Shown piece after piece: positions 8,456 through 16,692 of a stretch of DNA of 64,000 nt. How positions within the stretch are numbered: position 1 is the stretch's first letter; each line of letters begins with the position of its first letter. Source of the DNA: Treponema sp. OMZ 838. Its GTDB lineage: Bacteria > Spirochaetota > Spirochaetia > Treponematales > Treponemataceae. A program made the translations under genes and the position numbers. The stretch is from positions 1,178,001-1,242,000 of the forward strand of contig NZ_CP009227.1 of NCBI RefSeq assembly GCF_000775995.1. The letters run 5' to 3'. The notes under the pieces are model-generated. The model did no database searches. It was not told the origin of the DNA and worked only from the letters and a program-made list of their open reading frames with translations.

Positions 8456-10412
8456 AGTTTCTTTTGGACTATTTAGTACAGCTGTTATCATTTTTTGGAT
8501 TCTCTTCAACCTTTTAGGATGCGCTTCTACTTCTGCCCGTAAAACCAATAGTTTATTACCTGTCGATATGGCAAGAATGATTGAAGCAGTATTTTCTGCT
8601 GATGCACAGATGCAAGTTGAGCAGACTTTTCCGATACCGATGAAGGACTACGATGATTCTATTTTGCCGAATAATTATCTTGCATTTACCGCATATAAGG
8701 GACAGGCTTACATTTATTTTTGGGCGCGCGGGCTTACTTCTTTCGATTTATATATCAATAATAGAAAAGTTCCGACAAAATCCATTTGTACGGATAAACC
8801 CGTGTGTTTTGATGCATCGCCATATATTAAAAACGGTAGGAATATGCTCTATATTGCGGCGCTTACTCCTACCGAAAACGGTACGGTTCAAAGGCCGCAT
8901 TCATTACAGGTAAAGATCCCCTACCCTGTTATTTTGCCGCTTTCAAATTCGCCGGAGGCTTTAAAAGTACAGTTAAAAGATGTGCCCTATTCATCTGATA
9001 CGCTGGAAATAGTTGATCAACTGTTGACCACGGAAACGGAAACGGGATTCCCCGGAGCACAACTCGTTATTATTAAAGACGGCATGATGATTAAAAACAG
9101 CGCTTATGGCGCCATCAGCAAGGTTGACAGCGCAGGCAATCTGCTGGATGAGGTTACTCCGGTAACGGAAAAGACTTTATTTGACCTTGCAAGCAATACA
9201 AAGATGTATGCGGTTAATTTTGCCGTTCAAAAGTTGATTTCAGAACAGCAGCTTGCATTAACCGATACCGTTCATCACTTTTTTCCGCAATTTACTGATG
9301 CTAAGAAAAGCAAAATTAAAGGCAAGACAGATATTACGGTGTTTGATCTTCTAACCCATCAGTCGGGATTTCCTGCCGGAAGACCCTATTCGCTGAAAAT
9401 AGAGAAACTTAAAAATGCTTCAGAAAAAAACAATCGTGAACATACCTTTGACTTGATTATGGAGACTCCGCTTGTGTACTCGCCGCGGACGGCAATGATC
9501 TATTCCGATATCAATTATATGCTGCTCACCTATATTATCGAAAAGATAACGGGGATGGGGCTTGCAGAATATGTTGTCAACAATTTTTATCATCCACTTG
9601 GGTTAGATAGGATTTGTTTTACACCGCTCCGTCAAGGTTTCACTCTTGACGAGATTGCTGCAACGGAAATCCGTGCAAAACCGCGTACTCAAGCTGCTAT
9701 TGATGGTGTGCAAACAACGGAACTCATTCATGGAACCGTACATGACTCTGAAGCATATACGGCAATGGAAGAGATCAGCGGTCATGCAGGATTATTTGCA
9801 AATGCGGAAAGTATTGCGGTATTGGCACAAGTTATGCTGAATAACGGCGGATATGGCGTCAAGCGGTTTTTCGATCCGGCCGTTGCAGGGTATTTTACGG
9901 CGCAGCAATCCCTTGTTTCAAGTATCGGGCTTGGGTGGCGACGGCAGGGCGTGCAGGAATACAGCTGGGCGTTTTCTCCTTTTGCCTCTGCCGGAACCTT
10001 CGGACATACCGGCTGGACGGGAACACTGACGGTTATCGACCCCGCCGAACATCTTATTATTATTTTATTAACCAATGCAAAAAATACCGTTCCGGCGCAT
10101 AACACCCGTAACAGCCGATTCGAGGGCGATTATTATTTGGCAAAACGGTATGGGGCAATCACTGCGCTTATTTATGAGGCGTTTCGCCAACCAACGCTTG
10201 CGCAGCTGGAGAGTATGCTCATCGAACTTGCCGAAAAGAAATATGAAATGCTGCAGCAGATTTCTGCTTTTGATAATCAAGGCTATATTAATGATCTTGC
10301 TGCAATTATGAAAACCGTTCAACAGCGTTCTCAAAAGTCTGCCGGATTGCGAGCATTTCTCAAAACCGAGAAGGCTGCGCAGATTCTCAAAATTGTTGAC
10401 GGCCGGATGTAG
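8430..10412 (+). CDS. Serine-hydrolase lipoprotein (class C beta-lactamase / PBP-like fold)
   Basis: About 660 residues. A hydrophobic N-terminus ends in a lipobox (FNLLGCAS), so the mature protein should be lipidated. An N-terminal beta-rich region (about 60-170) precedes a beta-lactamase/DD-peptidase-type domain. That domain shows the SxxK motif (ASNTK, Ser ~255), a YxN-like tyrosine (YSDINY) and a late HTGWTG in place of KTG. A C-terminal helical tail is not part of the common fold. Likely an esterase or D-amino-acid peptidase acting outside the cytoplasm. ATG at 8430 is preceded by AAAGGA; an in-frame ATG at 8421 is possible. It overlaps the SPOR gene. Confidence 0.85.
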   Translation: MKPFRFSHRVSFGLFSTAVIIFWILFNLLGCASTSARKTNSLLPVDMARMIEAVFSADAQMQVEQTFPIPMKDYDDSILPNNYLAFTAYKGQAYIYFWARGLTSFDLYINNRKVPTKSICTDKPVCFDASPYIKNGRNMLYIAALTPTENGTVQRPHSLQVKIPYPVILPLSNSPEALKVQLKDVPYSSDTLEIVDQLLTTETETGFPGAQLVIIKDGMMIKNSAYGAISKVDSAGNLLDEVTPVTEKTLFDLASNTKMYAVNFAVQKLISEQQLALTDTVHHFFPQFTDAKKSKIKGKTDITVFDLLTHQSGFPAGRPYSLKIEKLKNASEKNNREHTFDLIMETPLVYSPRTAMIYSDINYMLLTYIIEKITGMGLAEYVVNNFYHPLGLDRICFTPLRQGFTLDEIAATEIRAKPRTQAAIDGVQTTELIHGTVHDSEAYTAMEEISGHAGLFANAESIAVLAQVMLNNGGYGVKRFFDPAVAGYFTAQQSLVSSIGLGWRRQGVQEYSWAFSPFASAGTFGHTGWTGTLTVIDPAEHLIIILLTNAKNTVPAHNTRNSRFEGDYYLAKRYGAITALIYEAFRQPTLAQLESMLIELAEKKYEMLQQISAFDNQGYINDLAAIMKTVQQRSQKSAGLRAFLKTEKAAQILKIVDGRM

Positions 10413-10426
10413 AAACGGGAGCGCGT

Positions 10427-11083
10427 TTACACGTACGCACCTTGATATTTCTTTTCAAATTCAATCGTTGTATTGGAGCCGTGTCCCGGATACACTTGTG
10501 TGTTTTCCGGTAATTCGATAAAAAGCCTCTTGAGCGACTGGCATATTTGCATCTCATTGCCGCCAAGTAAATCGGTTCTGCCGCGAGAGCCGTAGAAAAG
10601 GGTATCCCCGCTAAAAAGGATGCCGGCTTCCTTGTTCCACAGACAAACAGACCCTTGGGTGTGACCGGGCGTATGAAGCACGGTAAAGCCGTTTACGCTG
10701 TCTCCTTCTTTATAAAAATCCGTCGGTTCAGGTAGTGGATTTTTTTCCAGCGGCTCAATTAATTTTTCGGCATGAAGCGGTCTAAAGCTCTTTAAATGGG
10801 TTTGCGTACTGGCTGTTCCAAGATACGCGGCATCATTTTCGTGAATCCATAAGCGGTAATCGGGATATTTTCTTACTAAGGCCGGTAGACCGCCGACATG
10901 ATCAAAATGTCCGTGCGTCAGCATAATTTCAAGGTGAGTTGGATTAAGTTTATTTAAATACTGGGATAATTCGGGGCTCAAACCGCCCGGATCGATTACG
11001 GCAATGCTTTCTTTGCTCAACGGGAACACCCATGTATTGACCATAAGGTAGCCGGTTTCAAACTTTTCTATTGAATAGTGCAT
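10427..11083 (-). CDS. Metallo-beta-lactamase-fold hydrolase (glyoxalase II-like)
   Basis: A 218-residue single-domain hydrolase with the full metal-binding set: THGHFDHVGG, the His of HTPGHTQGS, the Asp of FSGDTLF and the final VYPGHG. Such enzymes hydrolyse thioesters or related small molecules in the cytoplasm; the substrate cannot be read from sequence. It converges on the serine-hydrolase gene with only 14 nt between stops, and it marks the left border of the large defence island. Confidence 0.9.
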   Translation of the reverse strand: MHYSIEKFETGYLMVNTWVFPLSKESIAVIDPGGLSPELSQYLNKLNPTHLEIMLTHGHFDHVGGLPALVRKYPDYRLWIHENDAAYLGTASTQTHLKSFRPLHAEKLIEPLEKNPLPEPTDFYKEGDSVNGFTVLHTPGHTQGSVCLWNKEAGILFSGDTLFYGSRGRTDLLGGNEMQICQSLKRLFIELPENTQVYPGHGSNTTIEFEKKYQGAYV

Positions 11084-11397
11084 GGTGGAGTCCTTTTACA
11101 AGCTTTGAGGATAGTTGAGAATAGTATAGGCGATTTTATGGATTAAAACAATATTGAGTCCTTTTGAAATATACGGCACATCTGCGACGTTTTTGCTTTG
11201 CAAAAACTCGCCGCCAGCAAATGTGCACGGATGTAAATTTGCTGGCAAGGTATCAGTACCGCCACGGATGGCGAGTGTTTTTTGTACGCTCCTAGCATCT
11301 ACCTACATCTTTTCAAAAGAAAGATAAATAAAAGTATCAACTATATCTTTTTTGGGCACTAAAATAGAGTAACTAATGTTTAGAGGAGAAATGTGAT
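11084..11397. other. Left boundary region of the defence island
   Basis: No gene. It contains a hairpin (GTTTTTGC at 11189-11196, TTT loop, GCAAAAAC at 11200-11207) amid sequence of normal composition, then turns AT-rich at about 11290. The right part carries the first copy of the island promoter motif and GAGGAG before the first island gene. No integrase, tRNA end or clear flanking direct repeat was found. Confidence 0.55.
11330..11373 (+). promoter_or_regulatory. Island promoter motif, copy 1 (before the CARF gene)
   Basis: AAAAGTATCAACTA (11330-11343), exactly 15 nt, then CTAAAATAGAGTAAC (11359-11373), 39 nt before the ATG at 11398. Copy 2 repeats the first 14 bases exactly and copy 3 most of them, with the same spacing. 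The geometry fits -35 and -10 elements; alternatively the left half is an operator over a housekeeping promoter. Confidence 0.7.
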
Positions 11398-12018
11398 ATG
11401 AAAAGAATTATTTTTTGTGATATTCCAATGAAAAAAGACCTTGATGCAATGGTCTATGCCGGAACGGGAAATATCAATTCAGGCTATTCAAAGCCTGTTA
11501 TTTTTCCAATCAATGCAATTATTGCTGAAACTCTTAAAAAAAATGATGATATTAAGGTTGTCTTACTTCGAACCATTGATAAAGCAGGAAACAGTGGTAA
11601 GAATTGCAGACTGTTTATGCAAGAGTTGGATACAATAAACGAAGATATTGGTGCAAAGATATCATACGAAACATTGGATTTAGAATTCAAAGAAACAAAA
11701 GCTAATCACGAGATCAGATTAAAAGCGATGTTGGATAAGGTCGAAGAAAACAGTCAAATATTTGCTGACATTACTTTTGGTCCAAAACCGTTGCCGATGA
11801 TTCTTATTTGTGTACTTTCATTTGCTGAAAAATTTCTTAATTGTGATGTTAAAAGTGTCGTATATGGAAAAGTAAGTTTTGGTCAAGATAATAAAGCTTG
11901 TTCACCGGAACTGTTTGATGTAACATCGTTGTATTATTTGAATAATCTTACAAATTCTATGGTTGCCAGTGATGGAAAAGAAGCTAGAAAAAATTTAGAT
12001 GAATTCTTTTCTTTATAG
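11398..12018 (+). CDS. Stand-alone CARF-fold sensor protein (TM1812/Csx1-like)
   Basis: 206 residues with no visible catalytic domain. The segment DITFGPKPLPMILICVLSF, then VVYGKV, then FDVTSLYYLNNLTN follows the order of the TM1812-type CARF fold (typically THGFRSLP, YYGA, DLTPFLELLDWT). CARF domains bind cyclic oligoadenylates or related nucleotides, so this is a likely ligand sensor, ring nuclease or regulator. It opens the island, has GAGGAG upstream, and is followed 8 nt later by the sigma-like gene, which it may control. Catalytic capacity cannot be judged by eye. Confidence 0.75.
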   Translation: MKRIIFCDIPMKKDLDAMVYAGTGNINSGYSKPVIFPINAIIAETLKKNDDIKVVLLRTIDKAGNSGKNCRLFMQELDTINEDIGAKISYETLDLEFKETKANHEIRLKAMLDKVEENSQIFADITFGPKPLPMILICVLSFAEKFLNCDVKSVVYGKVSFGQDNKACSPELFDVTSLYYLNNLTNSMVASDGKEARKNLDEFFSL

Positions 12019-12026
12019 GATGTTTT

Positions 12027-12935
12027 ATGACGAATAATGAAAGAAAAATAAAGAAAGAGGCAGAGATTCAGAATCTTCTTACTTGTTTAAGTAATATTGA
12101 GGATAAAAAATCGTGTGAGTATGAAAAACTACTGCAAAAAATATATACACCAATATGGGATTGGATCCTTCTTCGTTTTAATGAAACAGATGTCCGCAAT
12201 GCCGGTGTTGAAATCTTTCACTGTATAAAAAGAACTCTTTTAAAATACGATGATGGCTTAGGTTCATCTTATATGGGATATTTATATTCCAGTTTAGAAA
12301 ATGAAATACGCCATAAAAAAGAAAAAGGGGAAGTTAAAAAATTTCGAATGTGTACAAGAGATGATTATAATCGTGCAATTCGACTTATAAAAACGGCAAA
12401 GGAGATCGGTAAAAATCCTTTTAATGAAAAGGTTCAAATATGGCTGTCGAAACAATGCGAACTGGATTTGGATAAAGTAAAGGATTTAATTCTTAAATAT
12501 TATCAATCTCAGATAGTTGTAGAACAAATAACGAACAATGCAGGCGAAGAAGATTCTTTATTCAATACAGATGCAGTTCAAAATAATTATCTTACACCTG
12601 AGGAAAGGGTTTTTAAAACAGAATATGCGCTTGATGATTTGAAAAAGATCGAGAGGGCATTTGATGAATGTCAAGAAAGACAGAAAATTTATTTATCTTC
12701 ATTTATTACCCTCAAGGTACTTCAGGCTTTGGAACGTACTTTTCTGATAGGTCAAATAGTAGACTTGCTGCAAAAAAGGAATTTTATAGACCTTGAATTA
12801 CTTAATATTTTTACCTTACAAGCGGAAATGCCGACACAAAGTCAATTAGCCGTAAAATTCGGCAAGGATGAAGGATATATCAGTAATAGAATTTCAGATT
12901 TTTTTGAAAAAGTTCAACAAAAAAGTATCAACTAA
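12027..12935 (+). CDS. Sigma-70-factor-like regulatory protein
   Basis: 302 residues, all helical in appearance. The N-terminal part (about 30-105) resembles sigma region 2: WDWILLRF, then a conserved SSYMGYLYSSLENEIRHKK like the region where ECF factors read YLxxxxRN. The C-terminal part (about 270-302: QSQLAVKFGKDEGYISNRI) looks like a helix-turn-helix of region 4. A longer helical insert separates them. It may direct RNA polymerase to the shared motif in front of three island genes, including its own operon. Function is inferred; it could instead be another HTH regulator. Confidence 0.6.
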   Translation: MTNNERKIKKEAEIQNLLTCLSNIEDKKSCEYEKLLQKIYTPIWDWILLRFNETDVRNAGVEIFHCIKRTLLKYDDGLGSSYMGYLYSSLENEIRHKKEKGEVKKFRMCTRDDYNRAIRLIKTAKEIGKNPFNEKVQIWLSKQCELDLDKVKDLILKYYQSQIVVEQITNNAGEEDSLFNTDAVQNNYLTPEERVFKTEYALDDLKKIERAFDECQERQKIYLSSFITLKVLQALERTFLIGQIVDLLQKRNFIDLELLNIFTLQAEMPTQSQLAVKFGKDEGYISNRISDFFEKVQQKSIN

Positions 12936-12963
12936 GTAAATTGCAATTACTAATTATAGTAAC
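12921..12963 (+). promoter_or_regulatory. Island promoter motif, copy 2 (before the first vWA gene)
   Basis: AAAAGTATCAACTA (12921-12934), 15 nt, then CTAATTATAGTAAC (12950-12963), starting inside the end of the sigma-like gene and lying 52 nt before the vWA ATG. The left 14 bases are identical to copy 1 and both right halves end in AGTAAC. It would start a second transcript for the vWA-to-HEPN genes. Confidence 0.7.
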
Positions 12964-13001
12964 AAATTATACAAGGGAATACCCTATAAGGAGAAAACGA
13001 T

Positions 13002-13706
13002 ATGGCATTCGATCCGTCAAAGTACACAGTAGCAAAAGCAAAACCTCTTCCGGTGGTTTTATTATTGGATACCAGTTCCAGTATGAGCATCGGTGGAGAA
13101 CAAACAAAAATTGCAGAACTTGAAAAAGCCGTTCAGGAGATGATTAAAGATTTTGCCCATGAAGAACAACTGGAAACGGAAATCCTTGTTTCTGTTATTA
13201 CTTTCGGGAATAATGGTGTACAATTGGCGCTTCCGTACACAAATGCCTCAAAAGTTGAATTAATAAAACTTGAAGCCGGAGGCAACACTCCTATGGGAAC
13301 TGCTTTACAAATGGCGAAAGACATGATTGAAGATAAAGAAACGACCCCCGGCCGTGCATATAGGCCTCTTGTTATTCTGTGTTCGGATGGAGCGCCGACT
13401 GATGATTGGAAGATACCTATGGAAAACTTTATCAAAAACGGACGTTCTTCAAAATGTGATCGTATGGCAATGGCTATTGGTTCTGATGCAAACGAAGATA
13501 TTCTGAAAAATTTTATTGTCGGTACTGAAAATCCGCTTTTTTATGCTAAGGATGCATCAGCTATGCATAAATTCTTTAAGTTTGTAACAATGAGTGTGAC
13601 AAGCAGAAGCCATTCTCAGAATCCAAATCAAGTTTTCAAACTGGAAGCGCCTAAGGAAATCTTAAAATCCGTAAGTGTTGAACCTTCCGGCGGTAGTTAT
13701 TGGTAA
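13002..13706 (+). CDS. TerY-like von Willebrand factor A protein
   Basis: 234 residues forming a single vWA domain. The metal-ion-dependent adhesion site is complete: DTSSS (about residue 24), Thr of NTPMGTAL (about 97) and Asp of CSDGAPTDDW (about 130). In TerY-P systems such proteins work with a PP2C phosphatase and a kinase, both encoded here three to four genes downstream, as a metal-dependent protein-binding scaffold or substrate. AAGGAG precedes the ATG, and a copy of the island promoter motif lies just upstream. Confidence 0.88.
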   Translation: MAFDPSKYTVAKAKPLPVVLLLDTSSSMSIGGEQTKIAELEKAVQEMIKDFAHEEQLETEILVSVITFGNNGVQLALPYTNASKVELIKLEAGGNTPMGTALQMAKDMIEDKETTPGRAYRPLVILCSDGAPTDDWKIPMENFIKNGRSSKCDRMAMAIGSDANEDILKNFIVGTENPLFYAKDASAMHKFFKFVTMSVTSRSHSQNPNQVFKLEAPKEILKSVSVEPSGGSYW

Positions 13707-13733
13707 TAATAGATTTTAAGGGCGGTAAACTTT

Positions 13734-15482
13734 ATGAAAGAATGTTTACTTTCGTGGTACGGCATAACAGATTTTAAAGCATCTCTTGGGATCGAAAAAA
13801 GCGGACCGCTCTTAGGAGCAATTTTATCAACTCATTACACTGAGATTCAACTGTTAGGTTATACGAATAACGCGGCTGAATCTTACTCAGATGAAGTTTT
13901 TGATAGTGAGCTTGCATCTTTAAATAGAAATGATACGGCAGAAGCAAATAATTTTGTTTATAAATGGGCAAATACACAACCGGCACATCATCATTTTATA
14001 AAGTGGTTGCAAAATAAAGTAGCAGAAAATACTAAAAGTATTACTATTGGATTCACACCGGTGAAATTGAGAAAATTAAATGATACCGAGGGAATATATG
14101 CAGCAGCAGTCCGATTGTTGGAAACAATTGCAGAGAATAGCAATAAGGAAGATATATACGTGACTTTGTTTTTAAGTCCCGGAACTCCGGTTATGGCTTT
14201 CTGTTGGGCAATGGCGGCTTTGAAATTTCCGCAGTTTCGGAAACGACTTATAGCATCATCGGATCCGAGAAAAGGGCCGGAAAATATCGGTTTACCGCAA
14301 GAATGGATGGAATGGTATGGAAAACAAATGCCGTTAGAACATCGGAATGGTAAATATTTTGACATGATATTTCATCTTTATGGTGATCAAAGAATACCGA
14401 CATACTTAGGTCTAAAACAATTTAACTGCAAAAGTCATGTTTTTATTACATCCGCAGGATACCATGCCGTTGATATTATGAAACAATTTGTTAAGGAAGA
14501 TATTGAATTATTAGAATTAAATGTAGACGCATACAATCCTAAGGATGTTCAAGATAAATTACTTAAATTTATTGAAGAAAAGGATGGGATTCAAAATCAA
14601 AAAATAGGATTCAATCTAACGGGTGGAACAAAATTAATGTATGCAGGAGCATTGAATGTTTGCAGACAACTCGGCGGGATCCCCTTTTATTTTAACACGA
14701 GAGATAAAAAGGTTATTTTTCTTAATGATTTCAGTTCTAAACCTATAGTTAAGATAGAAAAAGTGAAATCCTTTATAAAATTGAACAGTAACGGTTTATC
14801 AATCGGTGATTCACAAAGAAAAATTCCTCAGCAAGCAGATATGATTTCTTTAACAAACTATTTATGGAAAAGAAAAGAGATTATAAATGATATTGCAGGC
14901 GAAATCAAAAAACGATATTTTGAGTTACGAAAACCTTTTATAAAAGAAGAAATTACCGTTTTTACCGATAATGATCGCAATTCTTATATTAAAATTAAAG
15001 ACAGGCAATATGTGTTTGAAGATGCTTCACAGTTCAAGGTTTATCTAACCGGAGGATGGTTTGAAGAATATGTTTATAATAACTTAGAGAACTTGGTTAA
15101 AACAAAAAAAATAACCGATTTGCATCATAGTTTAAAAATCTCTTATGAAACAAATAATGCAACTACATTAGAGAAATTTTTAGGATTAACTAAGTCGGAA
15201 AACAATCAGTTATACCAAGAGCTTGATGTTGTTTTTACCGACGGCAATAGACTGTATGTCATAGAATGTAAATCGGGTAGAGCCGAAGTAGAGCATATTA
15301 TGAAACTGGAAAATATTGTGAGATATTATGGCGGTTTGGAAGGAAAGGGAATTTTACTGTATATAAATAAAGTTGATAACCCTATTGTAGTGAAAAAAGC
15401 AGCGGAATCAAAAAATGTCAGAGTTTTTGACGGTGATAATATCATATCGAAAATAGAGGAGTTCGTAGGTTTATATGACTAA
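13734..15482 (+). CDS. Card1-like protein: RtcR-type CARF, second CARF and PD-(D/E)XK nuclease
   Basis: 582 residues. The N-terminal ~210 resemble the CARF domain of RtcR (VTLFLSPGTPVMAFCWAMAAL). A second CARF-like region (about 215-345) contains FNLTGGTKLMYAGALNV, the DUF1887/Card1 signature. The C-terminus is a restriction-endonuclease fold: Glu of GGWFEEYV (~441), Asp of ELDVVF (~497) and the IECKSG motif (~510). Card1 of Treponema succinifaciens is a cyclic-tetraadenylate-activated nuclease cutting DNA and RNA, so this is probably a ligand-gated nuclease effector. The extra RtcR-like domain could bind a different ligand. It overlaps the next gene by 8 nt. Confidence 0.85.
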   Translation: MKECLLSWYGITDFKASLGIEKSGPLLGAILSTHYTEIQLLGYTNNAAESYSDEVFDSELASLNRNDTAEANNFVYKWANTQPAHHHFIKWLQNKVAENTKSITIGFTPVKLRKLNDTEGIYAAAVRLLETIAENSNKEDIYVTLFLSPGTPVMAFCWAMAALKFPQFRKRLIASSDPRKGPENIGLPQEWMEWYGKQMPLEHRNGKYFDMIFHLYGDQRIPTYLGLKQFNCKSHVFITSAGYHAVDIMKQFVKEDIELLELNVDAYNPKDVQDKLLKFIEEKDGIQNQKIGFNLTGGTKLMYAGALNVCRQLGGIPFYFNTRDKKVIFLNDFSSKPIVKIEKVKSFIKLNSNGLSIGDSQRKIPQQADMISLTNYLWKRKEIINDIAGEIKKRYFELRKPFIKEEITVFTDNDRNSYIKIKDRQYVFEDASQFKVYLTGGWFEEYVYNNLENLVKTKKITDLHHSLKISYETNNATTLEKFLGLTKSENNQLYQELDVVFTDGNRLYVIECKSGRAEVEHIMKLENIVRYYGGLEGKGILLYINKVDNPIVVKKAAESKNVRVFDGDNIISKIEEFVGLYD

Positions 15483-15945
15483 AGTCTTAGTTGTTATTGA
15501 TAATTCGGGCAGTATGTTTTGTTTGTCGAAATCCGATATTTTGGAATCTATCTGTAGAAGTATTTATCTTCATGAGGATATTGAGGCAGATTATTATAGA
15601 TGGGATACGTCTATAACCAGAATTGATTATCAAAATGAAGAATTAATAAAAGATGTTAAGGGAACAGCAAATTTGGGAGCGCTGGTTGATTTTATTGAAC
15701 AGCAGGTAGTTGGAAATATTATTCTCCTGACGGATGGGTATATTGATGGTGATAAGACGGATTTAAACAGAATCTTAAAAGAAAATAAAGAAATAAAAGT
15801 GAGATTGGTGGGAGTTGGTGCTGATTGGAATTCAGTAGTAAGTTCACAGTTATTTCCGCCAAGTTTTATTGCCGAGAATAAAACTTGGTATATCTTTAAT
15901 ACGCTTGAATTGGATGCTGCCTTAGATTCGTTCTTAGAAGTATAA
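15475..15945 (+). CDS. Second, compact vWA protein
   Basis: 156 residues, close to a minimal vWA domain. MIDAS residues are in VIDNSGSM (residues 6-13) and LLTDGYID (about 83-90); the middle Thr is less obvious. It lies between the Card1-like and phosphatase genes and overlaps the former, so it is made as part of the same operon. It probably joins the first vWA protein, the phosphatase and the kinase as a TerY-P type module, perhaps as the element whose phosphorylation state is read. Confidence 0.8.
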   Translation: MTKVLVVIDNSGSMFCLSKSDILESICRSIYLHEDIEADYYRWDTSITRIDYQNEELIKDVKGTANLGALVDFIEQQVVGNIILLTDGYIDGDKTDLNRILKENKEIKVRLVGVGADWNSVVSSQLFPPSFIAENKTWYIFNTLELDAALDSFLEV

Positions 15946-15963
15946 CAAAAAGGCAATGCTAAT

Positions 15964-16689
15964 ATGAAAAATAAATATTGGAAAGGAGCTGCTGTCGAAA
16001 ATATAGGACCAGCTCATATTCGACAAAATATTTCTATGCAGGATGCAAACCGACTCTGTTTTTTTAAGAGCGGTTTTATTGCTGTAGTTTCTGATGGTCT
16101 GGGAAGTAAAACTCATTCTGATTTCGGTTCAAATGTGGCCTGTAAAATATTTATAAAATATTCAAAAAAATGGATTAGAAAAACAAAAAAATCACCCGAT
16201 AGATTTATAAATAATTTTCATAAATATTGGGTACATTTAATTGAAAAATCAGGGTATAAAATTAAGGATTGTTCGGCAACATTATTGGGGGTTGTATGCA
16301 ATGGGAAAGAAATGTTTTTATTCCGTTTAGGCGATGGGATGATCGTGTGCCTTTCAGATAATCAAAATATTTTAGTTTCGGATAAAAAAAACGGATCATT
16401 TTCTAATATTACGAAATGCTTAGGTAATATTAATAGCCGTGAAGACTGGCAATATTTAAAGATAAATGTAAAATTTATTAAGAGCGTTTTTTTATGTACT
16501 GATGGAATTTCCGATGATTTAGAAAACAGCTGTGAGATAGATTTTGTACAGGATATGTCAGATCGATATAGAGATTATTCATGCAAACAAATAAAACTGG
16601 ATATGAAACAGTGGATTTCAAACTGGCCTGTACCCCGACATACGGATGATAAGACTGCTATATTTATAACTAAGAGAGGTAATGTTTAA
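15964..16689 (+). CDS. PP2C-family Ser/Thr protein phosphatase (TerY-P module)
   Basis: 241 residues, a stand-alone PP2C catalytic domain. Metal-binding motifs are in order: VSDGLGSK (about 42), SATLLGVV, FRLGDG (about 121), LCTDGISDDL (about 178) and HTDDKTA (about 227). It should reverse the action of the kinase encoded 3 nt downstream. vWA, PP2C and kinase together make the TerY phosphorylation triad known from phage-defence and stress loci. Confidence 0.88.
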   Translation: MKNKYWKGAAVENIGPAHIRQNISMQDANRLCFFKSGFIAVVSDGLGSKTHSDFGSNVACKIFIKYSKKWIRKTKKSPDRFINNFHKYWVHLIEKSGYKIKDCSATLLGVVCNGKEMFLFRLGDGMIVCLSDNQNILVSDKKNGSFSNITKCLGNINSREDWQYLKINVKFIKSVFLCTDGISDDLENSCEIDFVQDMSDRYRDYSCKQIKLDMKQWISNWPVPRHTDDKTAIFITKRGNV

Positions 16690-16692
16690 TTT

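Noticed and set aside
11189-11207. Hairpin considered as an attachment or insertion site of the island
   Set aside because: No matching sequence was found at the right border near 30113-30245.
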